A DNA stretch of 64,000 nt from Rutidosis leptorrhynchoides (Eukaryota > Streptophyta > Magnoliopsida > Asterales > Asteraceae): positions 21,077,001 to 21,141,000 of the forward strand of contig NC_092340.1 of assembly GCF_046630445.1 (NCBI RefSeq), in the 5' to 3' direction. This document shows positions 11,904-25,522 of the stretch, in pieces. The notes beneath the pieces were generated by a model that was given only the letters and a program-made list of their open reading frames with translations, did no database searches and had not been told where the DNA came from. The translations under genes were made by a program, and so were the position numbers. Position 1 is the stretch's first letter; each line of letters begins with the position of its first letter.

Positions 11904-14605
11904 TGTCATACCCCCAAATAGGGCCGGGGAAATATGACTTCACAATATCACAACACAAGTATGTATAAACGAGAACGACTCTATATGAGACGTTTTATTT
12001 GATAACCAATGTATTAAAGCAGCGGAAAGTGTTAAGTCATTACGATTGTAAACTTTAATGTTCTAATGCAATAACATGATTGTATAAATGCGCACTCCAA
12101 AAGCAGCAAAGTCCAAATAGCAAATAATCTTTAGCAATCTTCACCTGAGACAAAACATGCTTAAAGTGTCAACCAAAAATGATTGAGTGAACAACATAGG
12201 TTTAATAATTATAACAAGTTTTTAGACCACAAGATTTAGTTAGAGTTGACTGATATAAAATCAATCAATAGAATGAAGTGTGTTTATTAATATAATGAAT
12301 ATATTAACAGTGACCGATGAAGTTTGTTTATTAATATAATGAATATATTAACAGTGACCGATGAAGTTTGTTTATTAATATAATGAATATATTAACAGTG
12401 ACCGATAAAGTTTGTTTATTAATATAACGAATATATTAACAGTGACGATAAAGTTTGTTTATTAATATAACGAATATATTAACAGTGACGATAAAGTTTG
12501 TTTATTAATATAACGAATATATTAACAGTGACGATAAAGTTTGTTTATTAATATAACGAATATATTAACAGTGACCGATATTGTCAACAGACAAAGTATG
12601 TTTACTAATATAACGAATTATATTAGCAGTGATCGTTGTTGTTAACAAACAACATGTAATGGATAAAATTTGAGTACTTGTGTCTAAGCGTAAAACAGTT
12701 TAAAAGCAAGCATGTGTCTCACCCCAAAGTTTATAAAATAGTTAAGAAATAGTAAAAAAAAAAAAAAGAGGGGCTATGAAGTTCACCTTAATAGCAGATA
12801 GATATTCCACGCAAGTTAAATGATCAGAGTGATGAACACGAAGATCTCAACCTAGATATTATGCTTGATTAGTTAATGTCTAATAGACATAAAGTTTGTT
12901 TATTAACATAGTAAACTATATTTCGAAAAAGTTATATTCATATATGTGATAATATAATTAGTGTTCATTAAGTGTTACTATATAGGTATGTGTATAGGTT
13001 ATACTAGTAATAGTATTATTAATCTTTAATTATTCAACTTTTATATATATCTCCCATTATGTGTTACATCTATAAATGTACTTCTATGTGATACATACAT
13101 ATACATATATTCTTTATTATTATTATTCATGCATGTATTCATAACTATACAATATATTTATATATACATTAGATGTTACATATAGATAGGTGTAAGATGA
13201 TACATATATATATACTCATTACCCTTTTTTTTATTATGTTTACTAACTTATGTATCTTACAAAATGCACATTCATACATACATTCATACGTACATATACA
13301 TACTTATATACACATACATATACACATATGCATATATTTACATATACACACACACACATACATACAGTGTATACATGCACATACGTACGTATGCATGCAT
13401 GCATGCACGTACACCATGATCATAACTATGTTACGAAACCATAATTATAACCTAATTCTTTTGATCACAATCTTTATAACTTAACATAAAATCATAAATC
13501 TTTAACCTTATTAATATTTCATGATCATACCCAAATCAACCTAGTATCTTATTAACATAAAATCATATCTTTATATCTTAATAACTAATCATCCTTTTTA
13601 GCCAAAATCAATTTATAACCTAAACTTTTCACATTAACTCATAATCATGATATTAACAATTACTTGATCAATCCTTTTCGACAATTCATAAATCTTTATT
13701 ATCTTTAAAACCCAATTATTATTCATACATACTAGTTATCACATAAAATCATAACTAATTTTAATACTTGATCCAATTTTTAACCTTTAACATCATCATT
13801 AATCTTTATCTAATTTAACATATACTTATTAATACTTAACCAAAATCATACTTCATATTCATAATCTTATCAACTTTTAACACATAAAATCATAAGCTTA
13901 ATCTTAATACATATATTTATTATCTAATAGATTTAAGTAGGATTTAACTAGGAATTAGAACTACCTCAAGAAGAATGAAATCAAGATGTTGTGATGGTTA
14001 TGGCACGTCCAGAAAAACAGAAACAAGCAGCAACAACAGCAGGTAATCTCGACCTACTTGGAGTCTTTTGGGTCAGGTTAAACTCGACAGAAACAGTAAC
14101 AGGTAGCAGCAAGTTTAGCAAGAAATTCCCGATTGTTTTGGACTGAACAGATGGCGGTTTACAGCAGAACTGGAGCAGGAAACAGGAAAGTTTGCAGCAG
14201 ATTCTTGGTGATAGAATGAAGACTGAATAGAGGTGGGTTTTGTGGAGGTTGTTTGTCGACTGAATTATGGAGGGATAGCAGAATAGAAAGTCGACAGATA
14301 GCTGGATATCATTCGACTAATTTGCAGGGTTTATTATGGTGATTCTCCTGAAAATTACGATGGCCTTTATATAGATAGAGTGAGTTTCCTAATTGATCTC
14401 AAGTTAATGGTAATCCAAGACTAATTTGAGTTATACTAGGATAAGAAACTTATGGATCAAGTCTAATTCCCTTAATCAAAACTATACAGCCGATATACCT
14501 GATTCATATGATCTTATTTATTTATTTATTTTTTACGGCTATTTACTTATATTTATGTATTATATATATTTTTCGACATTTATTAATTGATTTATGTATT
14601 TTATA

Positions 14606-14640
<35 letters not shown>

Positions 14641-14999
14641 GAAATTACATTTACTAAAAACATTTTGTTTAATTATTAGTCCCTAACCTTAATAAATTTT
14701 TATTTGGTTCCAATTAGGTTACTAGTTTTTAATAGTTATAAGTTGTCACATTTAATATTAATACACATAGTTTATATTATTTATTAAGTACTAGAGTTAG
14801 GGTTCATTATTTAATATTTAATGGTATTTGGGTTTTATATCATATTAGGGTTTTTAATAATAATTACGATCATTTAATGAAAGTATAAATGTTCGTTTGT
14901 CGAAATGGATAACAACCCTAATGATGATGCACAGAATATGACATTGAAACCCTAAGGACAACTTGGTGAATTCGGAAGGGAAAAATGAGGGTTGTTATA
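11904..14999 (-). repeat. 3' LTR of element B
   Basis: It is homologous along its whole length to 17720-20907, with scattered single-base differences and a shorter TTA run (about 35 bp here against about 120 bp in the other LTR). It contains the 44-bp minisatellite, a CA/TACA-rich stretch at about 13260-13400 and a CAG-rich block at about 14020-14200. Confidence 0.93.
12275..12579. repeat. 44-bp minisatellite in the 3' LTR of element B
   Basis: About seven head-to-tail units contain ttaatata, gaatatattaacagtgac and gat(g/a)aagttt; each unit has the near-palindrome ttaatata/tatattaa. A diverged extra unit follows to about 12632. The other LTR shows the same order of unit variants (18090-18393), so the array was present before insertion. 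Confidence 0.9.
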
Positions 15000-15035
15000 G
15001 TACCTCCCCGTTAATTTAAACTTCGTCCCGAAGTT

Positions 15036-15345
15036 TCAGGAAGACTTCTCGAATGCATCAGCGAGTGAGAATAGATGTGGGTAGTTCCGTTTCATCTGGT
15101 CTTCACGTTCCCAGGTATACTCGGGGCCTCTAAGTGAATTCCAACAGATCTTAACAACAGAAGTAACGCCTTGTTTCGAACGTTTAACCTCACAATCCAG
15201 AATTTCTATAGGTTTTTCGATGAAGTACAATTAATGCGAAGATCATTCAAGGGAATAACGAGTATGTTGTCATCAAGACACTTTTTAAGATTCGAGATGG
15301 TAAATGGATGAACTTTAATTAACAGGAAGTGCTGACTAAAAATTT
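15036..15345 (-). pseudogene. integrase C-terminal tail of element B
   Basis: Minus-strand reading gives ISNLKKCLDDNILVIPL, a stop, then FIEKPIEILDCEVKRSKQ and WNSLRGPEYTWEREDQMK plus YPHLF. This is the familiar tail of plant Ty3/gypsy integrases (the usual form has SNLKKCL, EEPVEIxDREVKxLK, RRGPEFTWEREDQM). It is joined to RT remnants after an internal deletion that removed RNase H and the catalytic integrase core. Confidence 0.75.
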
Positions 15346-15539
15346 GCATTCGGTCAACGTTTTGTTAAAGCAAAGTTTACACTTGATTACAGTGGGGACC
15401 TACTTGAATGAGAGTTGATATTGTATGAAGTTTCAGCTAAAAGAGCCTTGGTGATTAGAATATCTAGTCTTATGGACTTCCTCCATGACTAGTCCTTGAA
15501 AATTTCTGATTAATGGTAATTTTTATTGGATCGACATGT

Positions 15540-16290
15540 ATTCCTTCACTATTAACTACATGTCCAAGGAATTGTACGATTCGTAGCCAAAGTTCACACT
15601 TGGAAAAACTTGGCATACAGTTGTTCCTTCTTTAAGAGCTCTAGATTCAATCACAGATGTTACTCATGCTCTTTTCTCGCTCTTGGAATAGATTAAGATG
15701 TCATCAATGAAAACGATCACGAATTGGTTAAGGATGGGTTTGCATACATGGTTCATAAGATCCATGAATATAGCAGGAGCATGGGTTAAGCCAAAAGACA
15801 TGACAAGGAACTTATAGTGTCTATAACGAGTTAGGAAAGTAGTCTTAGAAACATTGGTTTCCTTGACTCTCAATTGATGATAACCCGACCTAAGATCAAG
15901 TTTCGAATAGATACTTGACCCTTGCAGTTGGTCAAACAGGTCATCAATAAGCGGGAATGGATAACGATTCTTGATGGTTAGTTTGTTGAGTTCTCGGCAA
16001 CTAATACACATTCTCAACGTGCCACCTTTCTTAATGAAAAGAACGGGTGCTCCTCACGGAGGCAAGCTAAGACGAATGAAACCTTTCTCCAAAAGCTCTT
16101 GGAGTTGGCTGGATGATTCCTTCAGTTCGGGAGGAGCTAATCGGTATGATATCCATGCAATAGGTATAGCACCGGGCGTGGATAATTGATAAGTAGAAGA
16201 TATATAATATCTAGGGTTGATATTTTTAGTTGACAATATAGTGATAAGGAGTATGTAATGGTACACAGTGGTCCTAAGGTTGATCAAATC
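15540..16290 (-). pseudogene. partial reverse transcriptase of element B
   Basis: Separate minus-strand frames read the N-terminal RT region: the ELKE...LLEKGFIRLSLPPW block (about 16190-16054), then [52 protein letters not shown] and the catalytic-site motif [10 protein letters not shown] (16017-15664). After the last motif only decayed sequence like KCELWL and VQFLGHVV remains. Frame changes and stops break it, and the upstream protease is lost. Confidence 0.85.
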
Positions 16291-16611
16291 TTATTCCCAT
16301 CATGATCCATTAGGATTTCTGTAGGACTTATCATAATATAATGACGTTGATCAAGTGTCATTATATTATTCTAAATCATACTTTTATCACTCCATAATGT
16401 TACTACTATGTCATCCACTCAATATTCATCTTCATCGAGGTGAATGATTCAATGGAAAATGAAAGAAAAGAAAATAACATCATTCATTAAAAGGAAATAA
16501 CTAGAGTATTACACAAACTTTAACGAAATCTTTCAAACTATAGAAGTGCTAAACGGTAACACAAAGAATACTATGAAAATTTAATTGACTCTTGTAGTTG
16601 TCAAAAACTCT

Positions 16612-17516
16612 TCATTGTGCCTCTTTATTCTTCTTCTTATCCAAGCATTGATTTTTGAAATGCCCTACTCCTCCACAGTTATAGCAAGTAGGAACGGTTG
16701 CATTTGCCTTTATGGCTGGAGTTTTGGCTGATGGAGTAACAACTCTACAAGTCTTGGCTACGTGACCCACCTTCTCGCACTTGGTGCACTTGGCCTTACA
16801 CCATCCTTTATGATGTTTCTCACATCTCTTGCAATAGGGACGTTTTCCCTTATACAACTTGTTGAATTTGCTTTTTAAATTATCTTGCTCCATTCCTTCT
16901 CTCTTCCTTTTTGCACCTTCTTTCTCCTTATGTTTGTCGATGAAATAGCTTGCCATGCAAGCAGCTTCTTGTATGGTGCTCGGGTTCTCCAAGATAACAT
17001 CTCTTTGGACTTCGTTAGGCAACCCATTGATGTAGCATTGGATTCCTAGATACTCGGGAGTAGCCATGAGAGAAAATTCTTGAAACCGGTTGGTGTAGCT
17101 CATGAGATTAGCATTCACCATTCCTATATTACTGAGCCCAGGTCTTTCAGTACTCTTGTATGTAGGGGGCGGGTAGTTTATGAAACTTTGATGAGAACGA
17201 ATAGTCGAAAGGTTTCGTGGTACGCCATTTTTGCCATTGCCTTGAACAAGGGACTCGGACTTGGATTCTTCCTCAACTTCTTCTTCTTCAATCATCTCCT
17301 CCACAAACTCTTCCTCTTCGTCATCCCCCTCATATTTAGCATTATTGTGGGATTCTTCCAAATGAGGGTAGTGTGGAGGACTAGGAGGGACATAGTTTGG
17401 GTGGGTTGGTGAAAATGGCGGGGAAACGGGTCCATAAGTTGGTGTGTGGACAGATCTTTCGGAGTAGGATCCATTGGACTCATTGTCGGAGATGATGATC
17501 GGGCTATTGCGAGACA
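16612..17516 (-). CDS. gag: gag of element B
   Basis: An open frame of about 300 codons starts at one of two nearby Mets (17529 or 17516; either is possible). The N-terminus is Pro/Ser-rich, followed by an acidic stretch (EEEEFVEEMIEEEEVEEE), a shortened Ty3/gypsy gag core (YTNRFQEFSLMATPEYLG ... YINGLPNEVQRDV ... ACMASYFIDKHKE) and three cysteine-rich knuckles, the last being CYNCGGVGHFKNQC. Gag forms the virus-like particle and binds the RNA. The core lacks the usual long N-terminal capsid part, so it may be internally deleted though the frame is open. Confidence 0.75.
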
Positions 17517-17703
17517 TCCTAGAAGACACGAAAGAACTAAGTTAGGCAAGTTCTAAGGGGGACGCAAAAGCACGAATTAAAATGTAAGGAGAAAATGCAC
17601 TAGGCACTAAAACAGGAAAGGTTATAGTCCTATAGATTGCTAAGGCACCTAACTAACACATAAGGCACACATAAATGCAATCCTGGTTCTCTATAACAAC
17701 CTG

Positions 17704-17715
17704 GCTCTGATACCA
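17704..17715 (-). promoter_or_regulatory. primer-binding site of element B
   Basis: The minus strand reads TGGTATCAGAGC, complementary to the 3' end of initiator-Met tRNA, 4 bases inside the 5' LTR. Confidence 0.9.
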
Positions 17716-18089
17716 CTCAGTCATACCCCCAAATAGGGCCGGGAAAATATGACTTCACAATATCACAACACAAGTATGTATAAACGAGAACGACTCTATA
17801 TGAGACATTTTATTTGATAACCAATGTATTAAAGCAGTGGAAAGTGTTAAGTCATTACGATTGTAAACTTTAATGTTCTAATGCAATAACATGATTGTAT
17901 AAATGCGCACTCCAAAAGCAGCAAAGTCCAAATAGCAAATAATCTTTAGCAATCTTCACCTGAGACAAAACATGCTTAAAGTGTCAACCAAAAATGGTTG
18001 AGTGAACAACATAGGTTTAATAATTATAACAAGTTTTTAGACCACAAGATTTAGTTAGAGTTGACTGATATAAAATCAATCAATAGAAT

Positions 18090-18393
18090 GAAGTGTGTTT
18101 ATTAATATAATGAATATATTAACAGTGACCGATGAAGTTTGTTTATTAATATAATGAATATATTAACAGTGACCGATGAAGTTTGTTTATTAATATAATG
18201 AATATATTAACAGTGACCGATAAAGTTTGTTTATTAATATAACGAATATATTAACAGTGACGATAAAGTTTGTTTATTAATATAACGAATATATTAACAG
18301 TGACGATAAAGTTTGTTTATTAATATAACGAATATATTAACAGTGACGATAAAGTTTGTTTATTAATATAACGAATATATTAACAGTGACCGA
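18090..18393. repeat. 44-bp minisatellite in the 5' LTR of element B
   Basis: It has the same array and the same order of unit variants as 12275-12579. Confidence 0.9.
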
Positions 18394-20426
18394 TATTGTC
18401 AACAGACAAAGTATGTTTACTAATATAACGAATTATATTAGCAGTGATCGTTATTGTTAACAAACAACATGTAATGGATAAAATTTGAGTACTTGTGTCT
18501 AAGCGTAAAACAGTTTAAAAGCAAGCATGTGTCTCACCCCAAAGTTTATAAAATAGTTAAGAAATAGTAAAAAAAAAAAAAAAGAGGGGCTATGAAGTTC
18601 ACCTTAATAGAAGATAGATATTCCACGCAAGTTAAATAATCAGAGTGATGAACACGAAGATCTCAACCTAGAGATATTATGCTTGATTAGTTAATGTCTA
18701 ATAGACATAAAGTTTGTTTATTAATATAGTAAACTATATTTCGAAAAAGTTATATTCATATGTGTGATAATATAATTAGTGTTCATTAAGTGTTACTATA
18801 TAGGTATGTGTATAGGTTATACTAGTAATAGTATTATTAATCTTTAATTATTCAACTTTTATATATATCTCCCATTATGTGTTACATCTATAAATGTACT
18901 TCTATGTGATACATACATATACATATATTCTTTATTATTATTATTCATGCATGTATTCATAACTATACAATATATTTATATATACATTAGATGTTACATA
19001 TAGATAGGTGTAAGATGATACATATATATATATATATATACTCATTACCCTTTTTTTTATTATGTTTACTAACTTATGTATCTTACAAAATGCACATTCA
19101 TACATACATTCATACGTACATATACATACTTATATACACATACATATACACGTATGCATATATTTACATATACACACACACATATACATACAGTGTATAC
19201 ATGCACATACGTACGTATGCATGCATGCATGCACGTACACCATGATCATAACTATGTTACGAAACCATAATTATAACCTAATTCTTTTGATCACAATCTT
19301 TATAACTTAACATAAAATCATAAATCTTTAACCTTATTAATATTTCATGATCATACCCAAATCAACCTAGTATCTTATTAACATAAAATCATATCTTTAT
19401 ATCTTAATAACTAATCATCCTTTTTAGCCAAAATCAATTTATAACCTAAACTTTTCACATTAACTCATAATCATGATATTAACAATTACTTGATCAATCC
19501 TTTTCGACAATTCATAAATCTTTATTATCTTTAAAACCCAATTATTATTCATACATACTAGTTATCACATAAAATCATAACTAATTTTAATACTTGATCC
19601 AATTTTTAACCTTTAACATCATCATTAATCTTTATCTAGTTTAACATATACTTATTAATACTTAACCAAAATCATACTTCATATTCATAATCTTATCAAC
19701 TTTTAACACATAAAATCATAAGCTTAATCTTAATACATATATTTATTATCCAATAGATTTAAGTAGGATTTAACTAGGAATTAGAACTACCTCAAAAAGA
19801 ATGAAATCAAGATGTTGTGATGGTTATGGCACGTCCAGAAAAATAGAAACAAGCAGCAACAACAGCAGGTAATCTCGACCCACTTGGAGTCTTTTGGGTC
19901 AGGTTAAACTCGACAGAAACAGCAACAGGTAGCAGCAAGTTTAGCAAGAAATTCCCGATTGTTTTGGACTGAACAGATGGCGGTTTACAGCAGAACTGGA
20001 GCAGGAAACAGGAAAGTTTGCAGCAGATTCTTGGTGATCGAATGAAGACTGAATAGAGGTGGGTTTTGTGGAGGTTGTTTGTCGACTGAATTATGGAGGG
20101 ATAGCAGAATAGAAAGTCGACAGATAGCTGGATATCATTCGACTAATTTGCAGGGTTTATTACGGTGATTCTCCTGAAAATTACGATGGCCTTTATATAG
20201 ATAGAGTGAGTTTCCTAATTGATCTCAAGTTAATGGTAATCCAAGACTAATTTGAGTTATACTAGGATAAGAAACTTATGGATCAAGTCTAATTCCCTTA
20301 ATCAAAACTATACAGCCGATATACCTGATTCATATGATCTTATTTATTTATTTTTTTTACGGCTATTTACTTATATTTATGTATTATATATATTTTTCGA
20401 CATTTATTAATTGATTTATGTATTTT

Positions 20427-20549
<123 letters not shown>

Positions 20550-20912
20550 AAATTACATTTACTAAAAACATTTTGTTTAATTATTAGTCCCTAACCTTAA
20601 TAAATTTTTATTTGGTTCCAATTAGGTTACTAGTTTTTAATAGTTATAAGTTGTCACATTTAATATTAATACACATAGTTTATATTATTTATTAAGTACT
20701 AGGGTTAGGGTTCATTATATAATATTTAATGGTATTTGGGTTTTATATCATATTAGGGTTTTTAATAATAATTACGATCATTTAATGAAAGTATAAATGT
20801 TCGTTTGTCGAAATGGATAACAACCCTAATGATGATGCACAGAATATGACATTGAAACCCTAAGGACAACTTGGTGAATTCGGAAGGGAAAAATGAGGGT
20901 TGTTATACATGG

Positions 20913-21188
20913 TTCGCCATCCTCAACACAAAAGCGAACACGCGCTTAACAACCGAACACCAAAGCACATTCTCATGGCTTGGTAGAAACATTTCCCAAA
21001 CACTAAGGAATGCTTGGTTGCACCAAGTCTTACGCCCTTCATCCATCAATCCAACGCCACCGTAGGGTAATTTCATTAGGAATGTCACCCATAACAATAA
21101 TATGCACAACACAATGCATTTAACAAACCCGAACTCATCGGCACATAATAAATAATCAAAGGACATATTCATTAAAACGAAAAGTACC
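20913..21188 (-). other. interior of element A between gag and element B
   Basis: This is element A sequence downstream of the gag stop. No protease, RT or integrase motif is seen in any frame. Confidence 0.5.
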
Positions 21189-23357
21189 TTAACGTCTTCT
21201 CGCCACACCCGTCCCCGCTAACTCGGGACACTCCGACTTGCGATGCCCTTCTCCTTGGCAATTGAAGCACACCGTGCCATCACCCTTTGGCACCGAACAA
21301 TCCCAAAATTTGTGACCCCTCACGCCACAATTGTAACACCTAGACGCACTAGATACCGATATACCCGTCCGTATACCACCCGTGCTCACACTTGCACCCT
21401 TAGTCCTCTTACTTGGAGCACCATACGAATCAACCCTTCTCTTACTTGAAGGTTCACCAACTATCGATTGCGAATGCGATTCGAAACCCCTAGCCACGGC
21501 GAATAACTCCGCGAACGAGTTTACTTGACCAAGGCTAATCTTGCTCCGCAAGTCATCATTCAAAGTTCGATAGAAATCTCCTATCAACATACCATCTCTT
21601 CCGTTATACTCCGGGCAAAAACGAGCCTTCGCCATAAAGGTCGTCTTAAGAGTATTCAAGTCCATAGAACCTTGTGTGACGATCGCTCCAAATCCATATG
21701 GACAATACGTCATTCATTGATTTCATTGCGAGGTATTTGACCTCTATATGATACGTTTTTTAAACATTGCATTCTTTTGAAAAGGCACACCATAAATGAA
21801 TATTTAAATCAAAGGTTTTCGACATCTGATGATTTCTACATATAGACAATCACCGTAAATAATAGTTTACAATAGTACTTCCGTTGACAATGCAGTCAAA
21901 ATAAGATACATGGTGATGATTTAGTGAATGCAACGTTTCCTTGATAAGTATGTCATGTAAGACTCCATGCACATAGCTTGTCTAACATATAAGCAACAGC
22001 GGAAGACTTCTAGTAAACCTGAGAATAAACATGCTAACAAGTGTCAACACAAAGGTTGGTGAGTTCATAGTTTTATTGTTTCGTATAATCTGTATGTAAA
22101 GATGAATAACAAGTTTTCAGTTGTTTCATCCAGAAACGTTTATCAAAATATTCTACGAAATTGAGCACCCTGGTAACTAAACTTAACGTATATATAATTT
22201 GTACCCTTTGTATAATCATCTTAATAATACACGCAAACCAATGTGTACGCTTCTCAAATAGCATACGTCCGTTAAAAGGCTAGTGCTCTAGCTCGGACGG
22301 GGATATCAAGCCCTATGGATCCATATACTACTACTCGCGCCCACCAGTTCTTATAACTGGCAGTTACTAGTTACCAAAGCTAAGGGATTTTCGGTTCAAA
22401 CTCAGTGTAGAATTTAGTATGTACTTGTATCCATTGTGTTTAAAATAAAGTGCATGTATTCTCAGCCCAAAAATATATATTGCAAAAGCAATTAAAAAGG
22501 GAGCAAATGAAACTCACCTTAGCAGCACATAAAGTTGTTCAGCTTAATGTGACCGAAACTCGGTATATCAAATAATCGTAGATCTCAACCTAGAGAACAT
22601 ATGTTGGTCAATAAATGTCTATCAAGCTAGGTCAGGTCATAGTGTATCACAATCCTAATGCTCGAAATTGACATACAAAAGTTATTTAAAGTTGTTTCAA
22701 AAAGTCAATTTTGACAATAGTTCAACAAACGAGACGTACCTTATATAAGGATTCATTTACTCGGTTGGTAATATTCAAAAATTCATTTTATCAATCTCGT
22801 AAACAAGTTGTTTAAGTATTAATTGCAGATTCAAAAAGCAATTTCAATTAATGTCAATTATAATTCAGTTGACCATATCTTTTGATTCGTTCCTCGAAAC
22901 TATTCGATATCTAAATGAAAAGTTATTGATTTTTCGCCAGCTTTCCGAAAACATGTATATCATATACCTTTTACCCGTCATATATGTATTTAATTCGTGA
23001 TTTATTATAAACTGTTTAACGACGAAATTTAGTATACAAGCATGTATAAATATATATACTCGAGCACTAGACATGTATACACTATTAATTTATAAAAGAT
23101 AAAATATAAATGCTTACGTATCAATATTGTGATTCAATATTTCAGAAAAGTACGTAGACGTAACGGAGATGATAAACGCTAGGTTAAATATACCCCCGAA
23201 CATTACCCATAACCTCCTTGACAATAACCCATAATTTCCTTAGTTCTATCCCGCTCGAAAAACCATTTTGAAAGTGATACGCTCAAGACCTCGTCGTAGT
23301 ATTTTATGTATAATATTAATACTACTAATAATAATAAGATTAATAATAATATTAATC

Positions 23358-23358
<1 letters not shown>

Positions 23359-23445
<87 letters not shown>
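23359..23445. repeat. (TAA)n microsatellite in solo LTR 2
   Basis: About 29 AAT/TAA units. Poly-Ile, poly-Asn, poly-Leu and poly-Tyr ORFs read through it are artefacts. Confidence 0.95.
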
Positions 23446-23447
<2 letters not shown>

Positions 23448-23519
23448 TAAATATAAAAAATAATACAGAGGAATGTGGAAACCAGCTCGAGCTTTTATAG
23501 GATTCTGGCCTGCTACAGT

Positions 23520-23575
23520 ACCCCATGCGATCGCATGAGGTTTCAGTGTTTTTGCCATGCGATCGCATGGCCGCC
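23520..23575. repeat. paired CATGCGATCGCATG palindromes in solo LTR 2
   Basis: The perfect 14-bp palindrome catgcgatcgcatg occurs twice, about 31 bp apart (near 23525 and 23556), in AT-rich surroundings and about 450-490 bp from the LTR start. Confidence 0.9.
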
Positions 23576-23614
23576 TTATCCTATTTTTGTTTGCTAGTTC
23601 GTCGACATCAAATA

Positions 23615-23750
23615 GTGTACTGTAGCAAATAGTGTTTACTGCAGCAAATAGTGTACTGTAGCAAATCACTGTAGCACTGTAGCACTGTAGCAAAATACGG
23701 TTTCACTGTAGCAAATAGTGTTTTACTGTAGCAAATAGTGTTTTACGGTA
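23615..23750. repeat. CTGTAGCAAATAGTG short tandem repeats
   Basis: Seven to nine imperfect units of actgtagcaaatagtgttt and the shorter actgtagc occur in 130 bp, just downstream of the palindromes on the plus strand. Confidence 0.85.
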
Positions 23751-23766
23751 GGAAAGTCGTTTTTAC

Positions 23767-23767
23767 T

Positions 23768-23855
<88 letters not shown>
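23767..23855. repeat. (TA)n microsatellite in solo LTR 2
   Basis: About 44 TA units without interruption. Confidence 0.95.
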
Positions 23856-23858
<3 letters not shown>

Positions 23859-24878
23859 GTTCATGAATCGTCGAGAGCAGTCAAATGTAATTTAATACAT
23901 GAAACAGTTCTAAAATTTTGAAATTCAACTTCATAGACTTTGCTTATCGTGTCGAAAACATTAAATTATTTAAAGATAAAGTTTAAATTTGGTCAGAAAT
24001 TTCCGGGTCATCACACCTTGTTGCAAATTTCGCGACTCATCACGCAACTTCGTCAAATCAGCTTGCGTCCGGAACTCCTTGAAGAATTCCTTCTTAAAAT
24101 CGTCCCACTATAACCCCATAAACGATTCACCACCAACAATATCAATTTTACCATCTAACCAATCCTTTGCCCTACCCCGCAACAAGCTAGTAGCGAGTCT
24201 TGTTCTCTTCTCGGGAGGGCATTCAATAGTGCGAAAACACCCTTCGACATCCGAGATCCATGTCGTGCTTATCAAAGGATCCGGTTTCCCATCATACATC
24301 GGTGGTTTAGTCCTTATGAAGCTCTTATGACAACGCTCCATTTCACTGCTACATCGAAATTCGGAATACTTCCTATCCATTTCTTCTCGTAACGCTCCCA
24401 ATTCCTCCGCAACGGCGGCCGCAACTCTAGCGTTAAACTCATCGTCGCTCACCTCGATCCCGTTTCTCATCATCATTCTAAAGAATGCAAAACGATTAGA
24501 CCATGAACGTATAAAACCACACGCACAACACCGCCACATCTTGCTCAACACTCGTTGTACTTCACTTGATAAACACGATTTGCACCTGTAACGATGGTAG
24601 CTAGTCATTATTATGCGCACACGCCATATCAACTTGTTAGTACAACGACTGCCTCGCTCGATGATATAAACCAACATAAACAAAAATTCTATGCGATATA
24701 ATCACACTCAAGAATAATATCACGATACAAGCCACAATCCTAGTTAGTTCGCCTACACGCTAAGGCACTAACCAAATCACCGTCCGACCCGTTCTCCTAC
24801 AAGTCCCGCAACAAATAAGCACACACAAAAGTCTAAGTCTAGGCATCTATCTCAAGTCGCCTAAATCCCTTAGACCAT

Positions 24879-24890
24879 GCTCTGATACAA
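24879..24890 (-). promoter_or_regulatory. primer-binding site of element A
   Basis: The minus strand reads TTGTATCAGAGC next to the 5' LTR, one base from the usual initiator-Met tRNA complement TGGTATCAGAGC. Confidence 0.8.
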
Positions 24891-25516
24891 CTTGAAACGA
24901 CCCAACCCGTCGTATTCCGGCCCATAAATTTTTTTCTTTTTAACGAAATAATATTTACAACATTTAGGTCCCAATTATGTTTCCAAAAACTTCTTCATTA
25001 CAATAGTAAGTTTAATCGACTTTAAAACATACATTACATAAGTTGAAATACAAAACGGGCATACAACCCAAGACCCGTTTGACATAACTAAAAGGTAAAC
25101 CTTGACCCGACTATTTTACTTTTCAACAAAACCGAGCATGCTGATTGGGAATGCTACCCAATCCTAATCAAAAGTCTAAAGCACAATCTTCTAAAGCAAC
25201 CCGCAAAGCACTAGTCCCCATGCTTACCCAAGCCGCCACCTTGCAAACCTATAAAAAAATAAAGTCAACGAGAGGGTAAGCTAATGCTGAGTGAGTGAGA
25301 ATATACTACATACATATATATGCATAAAATGGACACGCCACACAATAATAATCAAATAGCACATACCGGAGTCCGAGCATAAAGGCAAGCTAATCTAAGC
25401 ATACCGTACGATCGCTATATAACAAGCTAATATATCAACAATGTAAGTATATCAACAACGATATGTACAACGCCATTAAGCTACACCCGGAGGATTAGCT
25501 ACATCACAACAATACG

Positions 25517-25522
<6 letters not shown>

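Larger units (their letters stand above)
21675..24015 (-). mobile_element. solo LTR 2, inside the gag of element A
   Basis: It begins tgtgacgatcg and ends ccgggtcatcaca (TGTGA/TCACA inverted ends) and is flanked by the perfect 5-bp duplication ccttg at 21670-21674 and 24016-24020. On the minus strand it starts TGTGATGACCCGGAAATTTC, homologous to the start of the LTR of element E at 58767. There is no interior, so it is a solo LTR of 2341 bp. Its insertion also cuts the gag reading frame of A. Confidence 0.92.
21189..24476 (-). pseudogene. gag: gag of element A, split by a solo LTR
   Basis: The frame starts at the ATG at 24476 (first of three tandem ATGs) and runs to 24016, then resumes at 21669-21189 after the solo LTR and its duplicated ccttg. 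The first part has a Retrotrans_gag core (WISDVEGCFRTIECPPEKR, LATSLLRGRAKDWLD, then WDDFKKEFFKEFRTQADLTK), with one in-frame TAG at 24108-24110. The second part has MLIGDFYRTLNDDLRSKI and two zinc knuckles, CYNCGVRGHKFWDC and CFNCQGEGHRKSEC, and ends with ELAGTGVARRR. This is Ty3/gypsy-type gag. No pol follows it. Confidence 0.85.

Noticed and set aside
12275-12579. CRISPR-like regular repeats
   Set aside because: Head-to-tail minisatellite units without unique spacers, duplicated in both LTRs of a plant retrotransposon.
13173-13484. His/Tyr/Thr-rich ORFs, repeated at 18991-19310
   Set aside because: They come from TACA/CATA-rich LTR sequence of element B. The presence in both LTRs shows repeat origin, not selection for protein.
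23268-23693. Poly-Ile, poly-Asn, poly-Leu and poly-Tyr ORFs
   Set aside because: They are six-frame readings of a single (TAA)n microsatellite inside solo LTR 2.
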